Positions 15,610 to 25,151 of a stretch of 64,000 nucleotides of DNA are shown one piece after another. The DNA is from Pseudodesulfovibrio cashew (lineage in GTDB: Bacteria > Desulfobacterota > Desulfovibrionia > Desulfovibrionales > Desulfovibrionaceae). Where the stretch lies: contig NZ_CP046400.1 of the NCBI RefSeq assembly GCF_009762795.1, positions 2,705,501 through 2,769,500 on the forward strand, in the 5' to 3' direction. A program made the translations under genes and the position numbers. The notes below the pieces were generated by a model. That model made no database searches, was not told where the DNA came from, and saw only the letters and a list, made by a program, of their open reading frames with translations. Position 1 is the first letter of the stretch, and each line of letters opens with the position of its first letter.

Positions 15610-15810
15610 ATGAACGACGATTCCAGGGAATTCATGGCGTGGATCGACGCCTTGGCCAAAGGCATCATCGCGGGATGCGCCATCGGCTATCTTTTCAGTT
15701 TCACGGACATGATGCCCGCTGGCAAGGCTGTGGCCCTGGGCGGGCTGGCCGGTTGCCTTGCGTCCATTACCTTCAAGAACCGTCGGGACGACCGTCGAAA
15801 AGACGATTAG
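15610..15810 (+). CDS. Small two-helix membrane protein
   Basis: A 66-residue protein with two hydrophobic segments (about residues 14-32 and 36-54) and a very charged tail KNRRDDRRKDD. I do not recognise the family. The gene starts 20 bases after the receiver/PilZ gene, so co-transcription is likely. It ends 63 bases before the 3' end of the convergent asparagine synthase gene. Confidence 0.6.
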   Translation: MNDDSREFMAWIDALAKGIIAGCAIGYLFSFTDMMPAGKAVALGGLAGCLASITFKNRRDDRRKDD

Positions 15811-15873
15811 GCCGGATCTCTTTGAGGTCGGGCCCTGCTGTCCTGGAGCCTTCCCTCGACGGTGAAACGCGGC

Positions 15874-17754
15874 CTAGACTTCGCCCGCCTGGTGCGCGGC
15901 GGCCCACAGGGCGAGGTTGAGCAGGTTCCAGACCAGGTTTTTGTGATTCTTCCTTCCGGTGATGTGTTCCTCAACCACGCTGTCCAGCGCCGCCGTGTCG
16001 AAATATTTTCCGAAAAACGGAGCCGCCTGGCTCATGGCTTCGCGGGTAAATTCCGCCGCCGATCCTCTGATCCATCGCGTCACGGGCATGGAAAAGCCCT
16101 GCTTGGGACGATAGAGGACATCCTTCGGGATGAATTTCTCCGCCAGTTTCTTCAGCAGATATTTGGTCTCGCCGTTTTTTATCTTCAGTTCGACCGGAAG
16201 TCCGGCCATGTATTCGATGAGCACATGGTCGAGCAAAGGGGACCGCACCTCCAGCCCGTAGGCCATGGAGGCGATGTCCATCTTGACCAGCAGCGTATCC
16301 GGCAGGCAGTTGACGTTGTCCATCCAGAGCATCCTTTCCACCGGATTGTCGGCGTGACCGTAGGAGTCTCGTGAGAGGTCGTACATCCAGTCAAAGGCCA
16401 GGTTGTCCAGCCTTGTCGCGGTTTCGTTGGCGTAGATGCGCTTCTTGTGGGCGTCCATGGCGCGCTCGGTGCGGAGCAAATGTTTGAGCTCCGGTCGAAG
16501 CAGGCGGAAGGCGGCCTTGCGCCGCAGCTCTGCCCAGGGGGCGTTGTCCGCGAACAAGGCATGGACTTTGTCTCTGGACAGCGGCTTGCCCTTGAGCAGA
16601 CGGTTCAGGCGGCAGGCCGTCCCTGCGTGGGTATAGGACGAGTAGCCCAGGGCGAGTTCGTCTCCGCCGTCACCGCCCAGGGCCACGGTCACGTGGCGGC
16701 GGGTGGCTCGGCTCAGGAGCATCGAGGCCAGGGAGGCGTCGTCCGAAAAGGGTTCGCCGTACTGGCGGACCACCGAGGGCAGCATTTCCTCGAAACCGGC
16801 TGGCTTGAGCACCTCCACGTGATGCTCCACCCCGAGATGGCGGGCGACCTTGGCAGCGTGCTCGGTCTCGTCGTATTTTTTTTCTTCGAAGCCGACGGTG
16901 AAGGTTTGCACCGGTTCTGCGCTCATTTTCGCCATGAGCGCCACCACCAGGCTGGAGTCCACGCCGCCCGACAATAATGCTCCCAGCGGCACGTCGCTGA
17001 CGAGCCTGAGCCGTGTGGCTTCCTCCAAGTGTGCCTGGATGGTCTCCAGCGCCTCTTCTTCACCGCATTCGATCTTTTGCCTGAAGTCGAGGGCCCAGTA
17101 GCGTTTGATACTCAACCCGTCACGTGTGACCACGCCGTAGTGAGCGGGAGGCAGCTTGCGTATGGCGGTATAGATGGACCAGGGGGCGGGGACGCTGCCT
17201 GTGCTCAGAAAGAGGTCCATGGCTTCGACGTCGATGTCTCGGGACACGGCGGGGTGGGCGGATAACGCACGTATTTCCGAGGCGAAGGCGAAGCCGGACG
17301 GAGTGTCGGCGTAAAAGAGCGGCTTCTTGCCCATACGGTCCCGCCCGATGACCAGCTTGCGCTCGCGGTTATCCCAGATTGCGAAGGCGAACATGCCCCG
17401 CAACATGGGCAGGCAGGCCTCCCCGTATTCGGCATAGAGATGGAGCAGGACTTCGCTGTCACCCGTGGACTTGAATTCGTATCCTTTGGTCCGCAACTCT
17501 TCGCGCAGGACTTGAAAATTGTAGATCTCGCCGTTGACCACGATGGCGTTGCCCGTAACCGGGTCGATGATGGGCTGGTGCCCGTTTTCCGAGAGATCGA
17601 GGATGGAGAGTCTGGCGTGGCCCAGTTCAATGCCATCCCTGGACCAGGTCTGCTGGTGGTCCGGTCCACGATGGGTGAGGCGCGCAAGCACCGGAGCCAG
17701 TGTCTCCGGCCGGGTGGTCCCGCCAGGCTGGAAGAAACCGGCTATGCCGCACAT
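15874..17754 (-). CDS. asnB: Asparagine synthase (glutamine-hydrolysing)
   Basis: 626 residues, the usual AsnB length. Cys2 of MCGIAGFF is the glutaminase nucleophile. The class II amidotransferase domain covers about residues 1-210, with the motif MRGMFAFAIWD. The synthetase domain follows with the ATP PP-loop LLSGGVDSSLVVALM near residue 262. It makes asparagine from aspartate, ATP and glutamine. AsnB homologues inside O-antigen clusters (for example Pseudomonas WbpS) amidate sugar carboxylates. Its position at the edge of a large glycan island makes that role an open alternative. Confidence 0.85.
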   Translation of the reverse strand: MCGIAGFFQPGGTTRPETLAPVLARLTHRGPDHQQTWSRDGIELGHARLSILDLSENGHQPIIDPVTGNAIVVNGEIYNFQVLREELRTKGYEFKSTGDSEVLLHLYAEYGEACLPMLRGMFAFAIWDNRERKLVIGRDRMGKKPLFYADTPSGFAFASEIRALSAHPAVSRDIDVEAMDLFLSTGSVPAPWSIYTAIRKLPPAHYGVVTRDGLSIKRYWALDFRQKIECGEEEALETIQAHLEEATRLRLVSDVPLGALLSGGVDSSLVVALMAKMSAEPVQTFTVGFEEKKYDETEHAAKVARHLGVEHHVEVLKPAGFEEMLPSVVRQYGEPFSDDASLASMLLSRATRRHVTVALGGDGGDELALGYSSYTHAGTACRLNRLLKGKPLSRDKVHALFADNAPWAELRRKAAFRLLRPELKHLLRTERAMDAHKKRIYANETATRLDNLAFDWMYDLSRDSYGHADNPVERMLWMDNVNCLPDTLLVKMDIASMAYGLEVRSPLLDHVLIEYMAGLPVELKIKNGETKYLLKKLAEKFIPKDVLYRPKQGFSMPVTRWIRGSAAEFTREAMSQAAPFFGKYFDTAALDSVVEEHITGRKNHKNLVWNLLNLALWAAAHQAGEV

Positions 17755-18020
17755 GAAGGGGTATCCTGGAGGTGGCCGCCGATCGATGTCGGCAGGGTTG
17801 TGGTCAGGGCGTCAACGGTTCGCCATTGCGATTTAATCATGAAAATCAACTAGCAAAATTGGGTATGCCCGGTCAATGAATACAGGCAGGGGGCAGTAGT
17901 GGGAAATGCCTGAAAATGAAACAGCTTGACCCTGGGGGGCTCACGCCTTATGCCTCCAGTGTCCTCGCCGGTTACTCTGCGCGGGACGTTTCGGACGTAA
18001 TCGAGATTTTAAGGAAGAGA

Positions 18021-19058
18021 ATGATCGAGCTGGCAACGTATACCCCCAAACGCATCCTGGCCTGCCAACTGCGCCAGATAGGCGATGTGGTCCTGTTCAC
18101 CCCCTGCCTTCGCCTGTTGCGCAAGAGGTATCCGGACGCGGCCATCCACGTGTTGACCGAAAAGAAGTGCGTCCCCATTCTGGAAAATAATCCTAACGTG
18201 GACCATATCTGGCCCATCGACAGGAAGGCGCTCAAGAATCCGTTAAAGGCACTGGCCTATTATGCCAAGGTCGGCAGGGCCGGGTACGACCTGATCGTCG
18301 ATTTCCAGCAACTGCCGCGCACCAAGTGGGTGGTACGACTCTCCAACGCTCCGGTGCGGCTGACCTTCACGCCGCCGTGGTATAATCGGTTCGGTTACAC
18401 CCACTGGACGACCATGGACAGGGCCTATGCCGCTATTGCCAAGGCAAGCGTGCTCAAGCCCCTTGGCGTCGAGTGGGACGGGTTGCCTCCCGAAATGTTC
18501 ATGACTGAAGTGGAAATGGCGTGGGCAGATGCGTACCTTGCCGGAATCGGCTTTGGGGATGCTCCGTTCTTGGCCGTGGACCCGAGCCACCGGCGCGAGA
18601 CCCGACGCTGGCCCGCGTCCTATTTTGCCCGGCTCGTGAATCTGATCCGGGAACGCCATCCCGCCATGCGCGCCCTCATACTCTGGGGCCCTGGCGAGCG
18701 GGAGCTGGCCGAACGCGTGGCAGGCGAGATCGGCGAAGCCGCCGTAGTTCCCGACGAACTCCAGTCTCTGAGGGAAATGGCCGCCGTACAGAAGCGGGCG
18801 GCACTGCACATCGGCAACTGTTCCGCTCCCAGGCACATGGCCATCGCGGTGGGCACGCCGTCTCTGGTCATGCACGGCGCCACCGGCCCGGGTGCCTGGT
18901 GCTTCCCCTCCAGGGAGCACATCAGCCTGAACAAGAAATTGCCATGTCAGCCCTGCAACTCCAACGATTGCGAACATCGCAACTGCCTGAAGCAGCTCCT
19001 CCCGGAAGAGTGTCTGCCGTCGGCACTTGAGTTGCTTGATTTGAGCGTTGGAAGCTAA
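18021..19058 (+). CDS. Glycosyltransferase family 9 (heptosyltransferase-like)
   Basis: 345 residues from the chosen start. Residues 10-40 (RILACQLRQIGDVVLFTPCLRLLRKRYP) are the classic GT9 start. Later DPSHRRETRRWPASYFARLV and LHIGNCSAPRHMAIAVGTPSLVMHG form the nucleotide-sugar half, and a cysteine group CQPCNSNDCEHRNC is near the end. It likely adds a heptose or similar sugar to lipopolysaccharide core in the cytosol. ATG 18021 has AAGGAAG upstream; an in-frame ATG at 17916 has none, and a weak TTGACC/TATGCC box at 17926-17954 would lie inside that longer frame. It is the first gene of the glycan island on this strand. Confidence 0.82.
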   Translation: MIELATYTPKRILACQLRQIGDVVLFTPCLRLLRKRYPDAAIHVLTEKKCVPILENNPNVDHIWPIDRKALKNPLKALAYYAKVGRAGYDLIVDFQQLPRTKWVVRLSNAPVRLTFTPPWYNRFGYTHWTTMDRAYAAIAKASVLKPLGVEWDGLPPEMFMTEVEMAWADAYLAGIGFGDAPFLAVDPSHRRETRRWPASYFARLVNLIRERHPAMRALILWGPGERELAERVAGEIGEAAVVPDELQSLREMAAVQKRAALHIGNCSAPRHMAIAVGTPSLVMHGATGPGAWCFPSREHISLNKKLPCQPCNSNDCEHRNCLKQLLPEECLPSALELLDLSVGS

Positions 19059-19077
19059 AACGATCGAGGTGGATGAA

Positions 19078-19755
19078 ATGCGGTTTGCACAGTCTGTAGA
19101 TGATATTAAGGAGCTTGTGGTCCGGCAGCTGGAGAATATGTGGTGTGTTGATCGTAAAAAGAACAGTACACAATTATTCCAGGCTGTTGATGTGACGATT
19201 AAACGATGTGAAAGATGCTTCAGGGATTGTGTAAGCAAGCACCTTGTTGAAGATGGCGAGCCTATTTTTAATACGGAGTATTCTAACCTTTATTGCATTT
19301 TCTTGTATTATTTGTCGAACTCGCTTTATGAAGAGTTTGAAAATGCCTCTTTGGCAGCAAGAGTCTATCAGCTAAACAAAGCTCTTCATGGCGTTGACAT
19401 GTTCTATGAAGTGAAATTGCCTGACGTGTTCCATCTGAGCCATCCTCTCGGTTCTGTTTTAGGACGGGCTACCTATTCAGACTATTTCTTTTTTATCCAG
19501 AATGTCACTGTCGGCGGAAATCGTGGTAGGTATCCCGTTTTTGGAAAGAATGTCACGCTCTGGAGTGGAGTGACGGTCATAGGGGATACTCATATAGGGA
19601 AAAATTGTATCATCTCTTCAAGGTCCTTTTTGAAGGATGAAGTAATTCCGGATAATTCTCTGGTTTTTGGGCGTTCGCCAAATATTGTTATCAAGACAAA
19701 AGAGGAAAGCTATTTTTTGAATAAAAATCACTTCAATACAAAAAGCTTGCATTGA
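19078..19755 (+). CDS. Serine acetyltransferase-like hexapeptide protein
   Basis: 225 residues. A helical N-terminal half of about 120 residues is followed by left-handed beta-helix repeats (NVTVGGNRGRYPVFGKNVTLWSGVTVIG, then IGKNCIISS) that resemble the C-terminal part of CysE. The usual DHATG stretch is replaced by ATYSDYFFF, so the acetyl acceptor may not be serine. ATG 19078 has GAGGTGG upstream; a TTG ten codons earlier would overlap the GT9 gene. The gene is clearly AT-richer than the GT9 gene before it. An O-acetyltransferase for glycan or nucleotide-sugar is the best guess. Confidence 0.7.
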   Translation: MRFAQSVDDIKELVVRQLENMWCVDRKKNSTQLFQAVDVTIKRCERCFRDCVSKHLVEDGEPIFNTEYSNLYCIFLYYLSNSLYEEFENASLAARVYQLNKALHGVDMFYEVKLPDVFHLSHPLGSVLGRATYSDYFFFIQNVTVGGNRGRYPVFGKNVTLWSGVTVIGDTHIGKNCIISSRSFLKDEVIPDNSLVFGRSPNIVIKTKEESYFLNKNHFNTKSLH

Positions 19756-19764
19756 AGTGATTTT
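19724..19764. terminator. Bidirectional terminator between convergent genes
   Basis: A perfect 14-bp stem (19724-19737 with 19751-19764) and a 13-base loop, overlapping the last codons of the acetyltransferase gene. The stem ends in TTTT on both strands; on the minus strand it continues as TTTTTATTC. It can serve the plus-strand gene and the convergent glycan gene ending at 19874. Confidence 0.75.
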
Positions 19765-19873
19765 GTTAATGCTGTGATGCCTAGTGGTTTATAACCATTA
19801 TGCAAAGCGTATTGCGTCGAAAAGAGTCTGCTTTTCCTTCAAATGCGTTTATTGGCCTTGCGGACAGGTGTTG

Positions 19874-21214
19874 CTATTGGGAATAGCGAATTTGGAAGCA
19901 TTCCAAGTAGGTTTGTTTAACATCCAGTTGGGCAAAACGCGGATCATAGAATGAAAAGTCAGCAAGGAGTTGTTTTAGCTCTTGTTGTGTAAGCGGTTTC
20001 CAGAGTGCTGCGTCCTTTACCTTTTTAGGTTTGCCGGCAACGCTTCGCAGCCATTTCTTGAAACGGCGGTTCAGGCTGCGCGCACTCTGATCCATGCGTG
20101 TTTTCAGCATGAATGGGATGTCGATTTTTTTTCTTACCTGGGCGAGCTTGCGCAATTCGGCAACGGTTGAAACCGCCGCCAGAGGGCCGTCAGTCGATGT
20201 GATGTAATGTTTGGCCATCTCTGTCCACTGCGGTCTGAGCTTGGTGAAGTCCTCATCCCTGTTTCCGGCGACACATTCGCAGACTTCTTCGAGGTCAAAG
20301 GCATTGTAGGACACTGCGTCGGGAAGTTCCCGGTCGATTCCTTTCATTGAGTACGGCTTATATGACACACAGGGGACTTCAAGGAAAAAGGCTTCGACCG
20401 CCGTAGTGCATCCATGCTGGATAACCATTTCACTAGCAAGAATCCACGGGTGCACGCTTCCTTCTCGGACAACTTTGAGATTGTCAGAGGAATCGGCCAG
20501 TTTTTCCCAAGATAACGAGCTTTCCGAAGGATGCGGCCGGATTATGAAAGTCTTATCCGGAAATCGTCGCCCCAGTGCTTCCACCATCTCCAGAAATTTA
20601 GGGTAGATTTTTTCATCCAGTTCAAAGGCTTTTCTGGCAACTTCAACATTGCCTTGCAAGCCTGCCTCGATGATCCTTTTAATGGCGTCAGGCCCTTCAA
20701 TGTTGTTGATCGAAGGGAAGCGGGTGTTGATTAGAATAAAGTCGCCATGTTTCTTTTTCAGGGCATCAACCCTAGGCTGAAAAATGGCCCGCAGCTCACT
20801 TCTCAGGAGGTCCATCCGAACATTCCCTACCGGAACCGATTTGTGGTTGAATTGTGGGAATACGGAGCTCACCAGCTCTCTTTGATAATTCCCCCATGTA
20901 AGGTGTAAATCGACAATGTCGACCGCTTTAGTCGTCACTGCCGTAGTATATCTTTCCGGTATCGGGGTTAATGCCTCTTCGTCGTTTACAGCTATCCGAT
21001 GTCCGAGACGGCTGAGGGCCGTATGCAGCTTTGGGTAATCCGTGTGCAGGCTTTTGTCATAGAAAATGCCGGGTGTTCCAAGTTTGGCGACTCGGCGGAT
21101 CATGTCTTCGTGCCCGAACGTAACCTTGAATCCTTCCAGCGCCGCAAGGCCGGCAAGAAAGGCTTTGGCTTGTAACTCTCGCGCGGTAATTTCAACAACA
21201 ATATAAAGATTCAT
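19874..21214 (-). CDS. Surface carbohydrate biosynthesis protein (glycerophosphotransferase-like fold)
   Basis: 446 residues. The start MNLYIVVEITARELQAKAFL and the block MVIQHGCTTAVEAFFLEVPCVSY (about residues 270-293) are typical of proteins annotated only as surface carbohydrate biosynthesis protein. FIIRPHPSE sits before it, as in CDP-glycerol or Kdo-type transferases with a GT-B fold. The reaction is unknown. ATG 21214 is preferred over an in-frame ATG at 21229 because the family begins at this motif. The gene starts 22 bases after the radical SAM gene, so they share a transcript. Confidence 0.7.
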   Translation of the reverse strand: MNLYIVVEITARELQAKAFLAGLAALEGFKVTFGHEDMIRRVAKLGTPGIFYDKSLHTDYPKLHTALSRLGHRIAVNDEEALTPIPERYTTAVTTKAVDIVDLHLTWGNYQRELVSSVFPQFNHKSVPVGNVRMDLLRSELRAIFQPRVDALKKKHGDFILINTRFPSINNIEGPDAIKRIIEAGLQGNVEVARKAFELDEKIYPKFLEMVEALGRRFPDKTFIIRPHPSESSLSWEKLADSSDNLKVVREGSVHPWILASEMVIQHGCTTAVEAFFLEVPCVSYKPYSMKGIDRELPDAVSYNAFDLEEVCECVAGNRDEDFTKLRPQWTEMAKHYITSTDGPLAAVSTVAELRKLAQVRKKIDIPFMLKTRMDQSARSLNRRFKKWLRSVAGKPKKVKDAALWKPLTQQELKQLLADFSFYDPRFAQLDVKQTYLECFQIRYSQ

Positions 21215-21236
21215 AGTGATCGGTTGCAATGGGGCT

Positions 21237-22697
21237 TTATTGATAGCTGCTTTTGGGACGAATCCCTTTTAAGGCTGTTTTGCAGGCGTAATTCAGATAT
21301 CGGAGTTTCGTGCCGAGTTTGGCTTCTTTCAAATCGTATCTGAGAACTGTGGCGATCCTTGGAGTGTATTTAACCAATTCAAACAGAGAGTTGTGTGGCA
21401 ACCGGCAGAGAAACTTGATGAGAGTCTTGCTTGGTACTTTGAGATATAATGGGGCGAGACATGTGAGATTCTGGATCTCTTTTATGTCTGGTGTGGAAAT
21501 GTTTGGTTTGGCAATAGAGTAATTTTTGCCTTCGATGCCTTCGAGGCATCCTTCCTTTCGTGCCAAATCCGTCAGGGCCAGGGAAGGGAGTGGGGCAAAC
21601 ATGCTGATGGTAAGAAAATCCCCATCGACAGCCCTGTACATATCCAGGCTTTCAATAGCGTTGTCCAAGGTCTCCTTGGGGAAACCCATGATGAAGTTGC
21701 AGCCGACCCTGAGGCCGTGCTTTTTTAGGATTTTCATTCCATTCAGTATAGCCTTGTTGGAAAGGTTCTTGTTTAGAACGGTATTTCTGAGATATTCGTT
21801 CCCGGATTCAATTCCAACCGTCACTTTGCTGCACCCAGATGATTTCAGCAGACTGGCAATTTCGTCGTCAACACAATCAAGTCTTGTTGTGATGATATAG
21901 GGAAGACCCACGCGCTTGCTGTAGGTTTCAATAAAATCTTGAAAAAAGGCTTTGGAGATTGTGAATGTACTGTAAGTGAAATAGATCATGTTTGCTGTTG
22001 GATCAATTTTGACCAAAAGCTCACATATCTGTGTCAAGTATTCAGCAGAGTAGTACTTCGGAAGTTCTACATTTTTCCCAGCATAATTCGCTTTGTATAC
22101 ATGGTTGAAGCAGAAGGAACAGTTGTTGGGGCATCCTCTGGCGAAGGCTACCCGATGACCATATCGAAATGCCCCGGGGTATTGCGTAAACGCACTAACG
22201 TCCGGAAGAGGTAATTGTGAGAAGTCAACGTATTCCGTTGGCTTGTTCACTATTAACTTGTCATTTTGATATACAGCTATTCCGTCTAGGTCTGAAATAT
22301 CTTTTCCCGTTTCTATCGCATTTAGGACATTGGGCAGAACAATCTCTGCATCACCAATGACAAAGCAGTCAATATGGCTATTCTGCGCCAACGACTCTGG
22401 GTACATAGCTGGCTGTACACCTGCCATAAATATGAAAGTGTTTGTAAATCTGCTTTTGACTTCACGTAGCATTGCCATAAGGTGAAAGAAATTATAATCC
22501 TTGTACAGGTCATAAACATCCGAATAGACACCTATGGCCAGTGGTGTGTTTTTATCCAACTCGTCATACAGATTATTATGCTCATGTTTAGCACTTAGCA
22601 GGGTCGGATTGTAACCTTTATCACGGAGAGTTGCTATGGTAATACCCAACTCCATTATGAAAGTGTTGTCTTTTTGGACAAAAACAATGTTTTTCAT
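21237..22697 (-). CDS. B12-binding-type radical SAM protein
   Basis: 486 residues. An N-terminal Rossmann-like region (residues 1-165) of the cobalamin-binding type lacks an obvious DxHxxG base-off motif. It is followed by the radical SAM barrel with FARGCPNNCSFCFNH (about residues 188-202), where the CxxxCxxC ligands the 4Fe-4S cluster. TVGIESGNE and NFIMGFPKETLDNA are the usual later strands. It is likely to modify a sugar or lipid carrier by methyl or C-C chemistry; the substrate is unknown. AT-rich. It is first in a two-gene unit, divergent from the methyltransferase. Confidence 0.8.
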   Translation of the reverse strand: MKNIVFVQKDNTFIMELGITIATLRDKGYNPTLLSAKHEHNNLYDELDKNTPLAIGVYSDVYDLYKDYNFFHLMAMLREVKSRFTNTFIFMAGVQPAMYPESLAQNSHIDCFVIGDAEIVLPNVLNAIETGKDISDLDGIAVYQNDKLIVNKPTEYVDFSQLPLPDVSAFTQYPGAFRYGHRVAFARGCPNNCSFCFNHVYKANYAGKNVELPKYYSAEYLTQICELLVKIDPTANMIYFTYSTFTISKAFFQDFIETYSKRVGLPYIITTRLDCVDDEIASLLKSSGCSKVTVGIESGNEYLRNTVLNKNLSNKAILNGMKILKKHGLRVGCNFIMGFPKETLDNAIESLDMYRAVDGDFLTISMFAPLPSLALTDLARKEGCLEGIEGKNYSIAKPNISTPDIKEIQNLTCLAPLYLKVPSKTLIKFLCRLPHNSLFELVKYTPRIATVLRYDLKEAKLGTKLRYLNYACKTALKGIRPKSSYQ

Positions 22698-23059
22698 TTA
22701 TGCAAACCTGTTAAGATGTGTGAATTCGGCGTGTGGTCACTTGGATATTGAGTGTGAGACAATGGGGGGCCAAGTGCGTCGTTCTTACGTAATTTCAGAT
22801 GGCCGGAGCCACATCTCCTTACATCCAAGCGTTTGTTCCGTCAAACCTGTGAATAGGGACATTTCAGTAAACAGGACGGGGATCTCAGCGGACTATTGTG
22901 TTGACTAAAGAAACGATTATAGCGCATTGTCTCCCTTCCGTATGGATATCCCCATTTTGAAAAGCGATACTGCCAAAATTAACACGTGAGTGTCGAATTT
23001 TTCCCATGTCTTTCAGGGGAAATTCTTTGGCGTGCAAGAAAGAAAATCAGGAGAAGATA
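22698..23059. other. Divergent intergenic region
   Basis: 362 bases without a credible gene, between the radical SAM gene and the methyltransferase. It must hold both promoters, but no pair of boxes with good spacing stood out. A TTGACT at about 22900 has a TATAGC only 11 bases later. Short frames here have no ribosome site. Confidence 0.5.
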
Positions 23060-23926
23060 ATGACTCCATTTGCCGATTCCATGTTCAATGAAATTACTCG
23101 ATGCCCTTGGTGTAATTCCGAGTCGAGAGAAGACTGGGGGGAACCCCAAGACGGCATTCAGGCGGTTGAATGCTCCAAGTGCGGCTTAATTTACATGGGT
23201 AAGATGCTGAATGCTGAAGGGTTGGCAAAGTTCTATTCCGATCATCTTAGTCAGGTTCACTTGGCGGATGAGAACAAGCGCCAACAGCGTGAGTTGATGT
23301 ATCAATTGGAATTCAAGTATATTCATGGGTTCACCGGGCCTTGCTCCGTCCTTGATGTGGGGTGTAGTGGGGGGTATTTTTTAGACGTCTTCAAGGAACA
23401 GGGGTATGAAACTCTGGGAGTGGAAATAGGGACGGAAGGCGCAGCTGAGTGTGGGAAGAAACATTCAGTTTATCAAGGCGATTTCGCCTTTATGGATTTT
23501 GACAGAAAGTTTGATCTAATTGTCTTTCGTGGGGTCATAGAACATATCCCACTTCCTAAAACATACCTTGAAAAAGCTCTCAGCTTATTGAATGATGGCG
23601 GGTACATCTATATCACCAGCACGCCAAACGCCCAAAGTGTTCCTTGTAGAGTGTTTAAGGACAAATGGAGGCTGCATAATCCTTTGCCTCATTTGATGCA
23701 TTTTTCCGTGCGGCATTTTGATGAATATTTTGCAAGCCATGGCTTTTGTAAGCGCGGCGAGCATTTCTTGTATGAGGAAACGCCGTATGCCAATATTGAA
23801 GAAGATATTTTGCTCGTTGCAAAAGCCATTGAAGCGGTCCGAGAAGGCAAGAAAATAGATTTTGCTTCACCTCCTTTCTACGGTGTGATGATGAGTGTTG
23901 TATACCAAAAAGAAGGTGAGCAATAA
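23060..23926 (+). CDS. SAM-dependent methyltransferase with N-terminal zinc ribbon
   Basis: 288 residues. Residues 10-45 form a zinc ribbon (CPWCNSES with CSKCGL), followed by a class I methyltransferase with motif I VLDVGCSGGYFLD near residue 97 and FDLIVFRGVIEHI near residue 145. This architecture is common in glycan clusters, where it methylates sugars or carries out related steps. ATG 23060 has CAGGAG upstream, and the longer frame has none. The stop is 22 bases before the sulfotransferase start. AT-rich like its neighbours. Confidence 0.8.
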   Translation: MTPFADSMFNEITRCPWCNSESREDWGEPQDGIQAVECSKCGLIYMGKMLNAEGLAKFYSDHLSQVHLADENKRQQRELMYQLEFKYIHGFTGPCSVLDVGCSGGYFLDVFKEQGYETLGVEIGTEGAAECGKKHSVYQGDFAFMDFDRKFDLIVFRGVIEHIPLPKTYLEKALSLLNDGGYIYITSTPNAQSVPCRVFKDKWRLHNPLPHLMHFSVRHFDEYFASHGFCKRGEHFLYEETPYANIEEDILLVAKAIEAVREGKKIDFASPPFYGVMMSVVYQKEGEQ

Positions 23927-23948
23927 ATCCGCAAGTAAGTCGATATCA

Positions 23949-25145
23949 ATGCGCAATATAATGATAACCGGCATGTTCCGCTCGGGGAGCACCCTGCTTT
24001 CCAAGCTGATGAACTTTCACTCGGAAGTCGTTGTCGCCAACGATTCCTTCCTTCATTTCTTCCGCCGGTTTCGCGACAGGGCCTACAGTTCGCATGCCAC
24101 GCATGACTGGACGCCGGGCGGTCCGTTCAAGGACAATTTCTTGAATCCCAATGTGGCGGCGCGGTTGGCAATCGCAGGGAGTGATCTGTCGGAGCGCCTT
24201 TCGCCTGAAGACCTCGACGCACTCAATAACAGGGTGGACGACACCACGGCAAAATTTCACCCTGGCCTGCTGGAGGATATCGCCAGGATCTGGGCGGATA
24301 CGTTCGCCGGATTCTTCGAAGAGCTGATGGTTCTGGTGGCTAGGAGCTACCCGAAGCAGGGATGCGCCGACCCGGTGGTCGGGTTCAAGATGTCCTGGCT
24401 TGAGGAGTTCATCCCTGCCATGCTCAGGGCCTTTCCTGATTTCAAGGTGCTGTTGCTCTACAGGGATGTCCGGGCCGTTGCCGCCTCGCAGAACGCGAAG
24501 GAAGAAAAGCGTCCTTATCTTTTCTATGCCCGCAACTGGCGCAAGTCCGTTGCCAGTCTGATCGCTTTCACCAATCCCGCTTCCGGTCTGGCAGACCGCG
24601 TTCTTCCCGTTTGTTATGAATCGTTGGTCGACGAGCCGGAAAAACAGGCCCGCCGTATTTGTGATTTTCTCGGGCTGGAATACGATCCTGCAATGATTGA
24701 TGTCTCCTCCAACGTGGACCAGACCACTGGAACGAATTGGGAGTCCAATTCGTCCTATGGACAGCAGCAGGGCATTTTCACCTCCTCCGTGGACCGATGG
24801 AAGCAGACGTTGACGCCGGATCAGATCGACTTTCTCGAATATCTGTGCGGCCCTGAATTGCACTATCTCGGATACGAACTGGTAGGGAGGCACCGTACGG
24901 CTTCGGATTTCCCTCTCCCCGACATGGAGCCGAATGAAGCCGAACTGGTTTCCTGGCTCCGGGGCGAACCCGAGTCGGCGCACCTTACGGATGCCTCCAA
25001 ATGGAAGCAGGTGTTGGAGAACGAGGAAATGCGGCGGGCCGTATTGGCCGGCAGCGAGTCTCTGGACGGAGACGGCGTGGTGCAGTTTTTCCTCTACCCG
25101 GAAGCGCTTGCCGTCTTGAGCGAGGCCTACGCCGATCTGTCCTGA
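23949..25145 (+). CDS. Sulfotransferase family protein
   Basis: 398 residues. The N-terminal MITGMFRSGSTLLSKLMNFH is the 5'-phosphosulfate loop that binds PAPS, and VLLLYRDVRAVAASQNAKEE is the 3'-phosphate-binding region near residue 175. Later CYESLVDEPEKQARRICDFLGL is typical of the family. It should transfer sulfate to a sugar hydroxyl, or in some relatives to tyrosine. Upstream in-frame starts at 23895 overlap the methyltransferase. ATG 23949 lacks a good ribosome site, so translation may be coupled. GC rises again from here, unlike the methyltransferase. Confidence 0.75.
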   Translation: MRNIMITGMFRSGSTLLSKLMNFHSEVVVANDSFLHFFRRFRDRAYSSHATHDWTPGGPFKDNFLNPNVAARLAIAGSDLSERLSPEDLDALNNRVDDTTAKFHPGLLEDIARIWADTFAGFFEELMVLVARSYPKQGCADPVVGFKMSWLEEFIPAMLRAFPDFKVLLLYRDVRAVAASQNAKEEKRPYLFYARNWRKSVASLIAFTNPASGLADRVLPVCYESLVDEPEKQARRICDFLGLEYDPAMIDVSSNVDQTTGTNWESNSSYGQQQGIFTSSVDRWKQTLTPDQIDFLEYLCGPELHYLGYELVGRHRTASDFPLPDMEPNEAELVSWLRGEPESAHLTDASKWKQVLENEEMRRAVLAGSESLDGDGVVQFFLYPEALAVLSEAYADLS

Positions 25146-25151
25146 TTTCTC

